Positions 6,541-7,515 of a stretch of DNA of 7,515 bases are shown in pieces. The DNA comes from Syntrophomonadaceae bacterium (GTDB lineage Bacteria > Bacillota > Dethiobacteria > DTU022), in contig SKZS01000169.1 in NCBI GenBank assembly GCA_007127255.1, positions 1-7,515 on the forward strand, read 5' to 3'. The translations under genes and the position numbers were made by a program. Every line of letters begins with the position of its first letter. Within the stretch, counting starts at the first letter, position 1. Below the pieces are notes generated by a model. That model saw only the letters and a list, made by a program, of their open reading frames with translations, was not told the origin of the DNA and made no database searches.

Positions 6541-6580
6541 GAACCTTTGGCACTATTCAGGTTCATTGCCAAACGGCAAA
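6541..6580. repeat. Cluster of overlapping inverted repeats, possible operator
   Basis: Three inverted repeats overlap in 40 bp: GAACCT/AGGTTC (6541-6546, 6559-6564), TTTGGCA/TGCCAAA (6546-6552, 6567-6573; centres 21 bp apart) and TTGCC/GGCAA (6566-6570, 6575-6579). The 21-bp period of the TTTGGCA halves suits a dimeric or tetrameric regulator. The protein that would bind is unknown. The position is midway between the divergent starts. Confidence 0.45.
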
Positions 6581-6644
6581 GAAAAATCAAAAAATTTTCA
6601 ATATATTAATAAAGCAGGGAGGAAAAGAAGCGTTTATCTTTAAA

Positions 6645-6650
6645 TATAAT
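6645..6650 (+). promoter_or_regulatory. Possible -10 box for the M81/MlrC-like gene
   Basis: An exact TATAAT lies 58 bp before ATG 6709. No recognisable TTGACA-like -35 occurs 16-18 bp upstream, and the region is AT-rich. If real, the promoter probably depends on an activator, perhaps acting through the upstream inverted repeats. Confidence 0.3.
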
Positions 6651-6694
6651 ATAGCACTGATAAATATGGAGGGTAAAATATAACAGCTATTAAT

Positions 6695-6701
6695 GGGGTG
6701 A
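6695..6701 (+). promoter_or_regulatory. Ribosome binding site of the M81/MlrC-like gene
   Basis: GGGGTGA resembles the GGAGGTGA end of the anti-SD complement and is 7 nt from ATG 6709. It supports that start and so the hydrophobic N-terminal extension. Nearby ATGs at 6693 and 6701 open only frames of two or three codons. Confidence 0.55.
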
Positions 6702-6708
6702 TGCCGGA

Positions 6709-7515
6709 ATGATCAGAAAATCAGGTTTTCATTCGCGGATGTTATTATTAAAGATATTTCTTGTCATTGTTGTTGTAATTTCTGCAGCTGCTTTAATAAT
6801 CTTTTCTCCGGGAAGTTTTGCCCGGGAAGAGAGTGAAGAATCGGATAAGAAAATAGCCGTGGCAATGCTCAGCCAGGAAACCTGTACTTTCTCACCGGTG
6901 TCGACCACATTGCAGGATTTTAAAGATGCCGGCCTTTTTTACGGAGAAGATATTCTAGATCATGCCCGGGAGGAACAAATGGTCCTGGGCGGATTTTTAC
7001 AGGCCGTCGAAGATTCGGGCGGGGAAAAAATAGTGCCCCTGGTCAGGGCCCGGGCAGTCCCGAGCGGCCCTATTGAAAGAAATGTATATGAACGGTTTAA
7101 AAGTGAAATCCTCCAGGGGCTCGAAGAGGCCATGCCTTTGGACGGTGTCTATCTGGCCCTGCACGGGGCCATGGGCGTAGAAGGGCTTCATGACCCCGAA
7201 GGGGATCTTCTAACAGAGGTGCGAAAAATTGTCGGTGATGAGATACCGGTGGGGGTCTCCTTTGATCTGCACGCGAATGTCACTCCCAGAAGGGTGGAAA
7301 TGGCCGACTTTATTGTGGGCTATAAAACCAATCCGCACCGCGACCATTACGAAACCGGTTACCTGTCAGGTGAAATTCTTGCCCGCACCATGCGCGGTGA
7401 GGTAAAACCGGTAATGGGGTTCTCTAAGATGCGCCTGCTTAAGGGAGGCGGGTTAAATATTGACTTCTTGCCCCCAATGTACTCAATTTTTCAGCGCATG
7501 CACCAGATGGAAGGA
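6709..7515 (+). CDS. M81/MlrC-family metallopeptidase-like protein with signal peptide or anchor, 3' truncated
   Basis: The first 269 residues are in the window. Residues 49-269 match the MlrC (linear microcystinase, peptidase M81) N-terminal region: KIAVAMLSQETCTFSPVSTT (48-67), DGVYLALHGAM (145-155) and VGVSFDLHANVTPRR (181-195), with ADFIVGYKTNPHRDHYETG (199-217) closing the motif set. The family's likely zinc ligands and active-site residues are present: Glu57, His152, Asp186, His188 and His210. Before this is a basic N-terminus (Arg3, Lys4, Arg10, Lys15), a hydrophobic stretch at 16-33 and a possible signal peptidase site after SFA (residue 38). The product would therefore be exported or membrane-anchored. 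The true substrate is unknown; most family members do not meet microcystin. It is transcribed divergently from the activator, so shared control is possible but not shown. The C-terminal half lies outside the window. Confidence 0.85.
   Translation, partial: MIRKSGFHSRMLLLKIFLVIVVVISAAALIIFSPGSFAREESEESDKKIAVAMLSQETCTFSPVSTTLQDFKDAGLFYGEDILDHAREEQMVLGGFLQAVEDSGGEKIVPLVRARAVPSGPIERNVYERFKSEILQGLEEAMPLDGVYLALHGAMGVEGLHDPEGDLLTEVRKIVGDEIPVGVSFDLHANVTPRRVEMADFIVGYKTNPHRDHYETGYLSGEILARTMRGEVKPVMGFSKMRLLKGGGLNIDFLPPMYSIFQRMHQMEG

Larger units (their letters stand above)
6447..6694. other. Divergent intergenic regulatory region
   Basis: This AT-rich region lies between the divergent activator and M81/MlrC-like genes. 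It holds a half-conserved copy of the 15-bp UAS motif (6484-6498), a cluster of overlapping inverted repeats (6541-6580) and a lone TATAAT (6645-6650). I found no convincing sigma-54 promoter in either orientation and no coding frame. Confidence 0.5.

Noticed and set aside
6548..6570. TGGCAC followed by TTGC on the plus strand, resembling a sigma-54 promoter
   Set aside because: The gap between the two boxes is 12 nt instead of 5, and no GG-N10-GC arrangement is present.
6566..6580. TTGCCAAACGGCAAA as a catabolite-repression (cre) site
   Set aside because: The distance from TG to the central CG is one base too long for the cre consensus.
1..7515. CRISPR array, tRNA, rRNA or insertion sequence
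   Set aside because: I saw no regularly spaced direct repeats, no recognisable stable-RNA sequence, and no transposase or flanking terminal repeats in the window.

Overview
This window looks like part of a Gram-positive, probably anaerobic clostridial-type (Bacillota) chromosome. That is an inference from the strong AGGAGG-type ribosome binding sites, tight operon packing, moderate base composition, a sigma-54 regulator with a PrpR-type sensor domain, and catabolic carboxylate/CoA genes. The exact taxon cannot be read from the sequence.

Layout. Positions 1-113 hold the last 36 codons of a plus-strand DEDDh (DnaQ-like) exonuclease. A hairpin at 265-299, usable in both directions, separates it from a leftward three-gene operon. 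Read in transcription order on the minus strand, the operon is a sodium:solute symporter (4321-2849), an amidohydrolase-fold protein (2845-1985) and an AMP-forming acyl-CoA ligase (1922-321). Upstream of the operon, also on the minus strand, is a sigma-54 activator (6432-4498) with PrpR_N, PAS, AAA+ and Fis-type HTH domains. A divergent plus-strand gene from 6709 runs off the window end. It encodes an M81/MlrC-family metallopeptidase-like protein with an N-terminal signal peptide or membrane anchor.

How it fits together. The 176-bp gap between the activator and the symporter carries a complete sigma-54 control region. It has a near-consensus -24/-12 element (4371-4385), a terminator for the activator transcript (4400-4437), and two 15-bp inverted repeats of the same 5-N5-5 design whose centres are 21 bp apart (4447-4461 and 4468-4482), about 95 and 116 bp upstream of the predicted transcription start. 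The simplest reading is that the PrpR-like protein senses a small carboxylate or its CoA derivative, binds the tandem sites, and switches on uptake (symporter) and CoA activation (ligase) of an organic acid.

The most unusual part is the middle gene. It has the amidohydrolase-2 barrel layout but has lost the N-terminal HxH, the later barrel His and the C-terminal Asp that normally bind metal. This suggests a pseudoenzyme or a metal-independent activity in a three-gene acid-utilisation cassette whose substrate is unknown.
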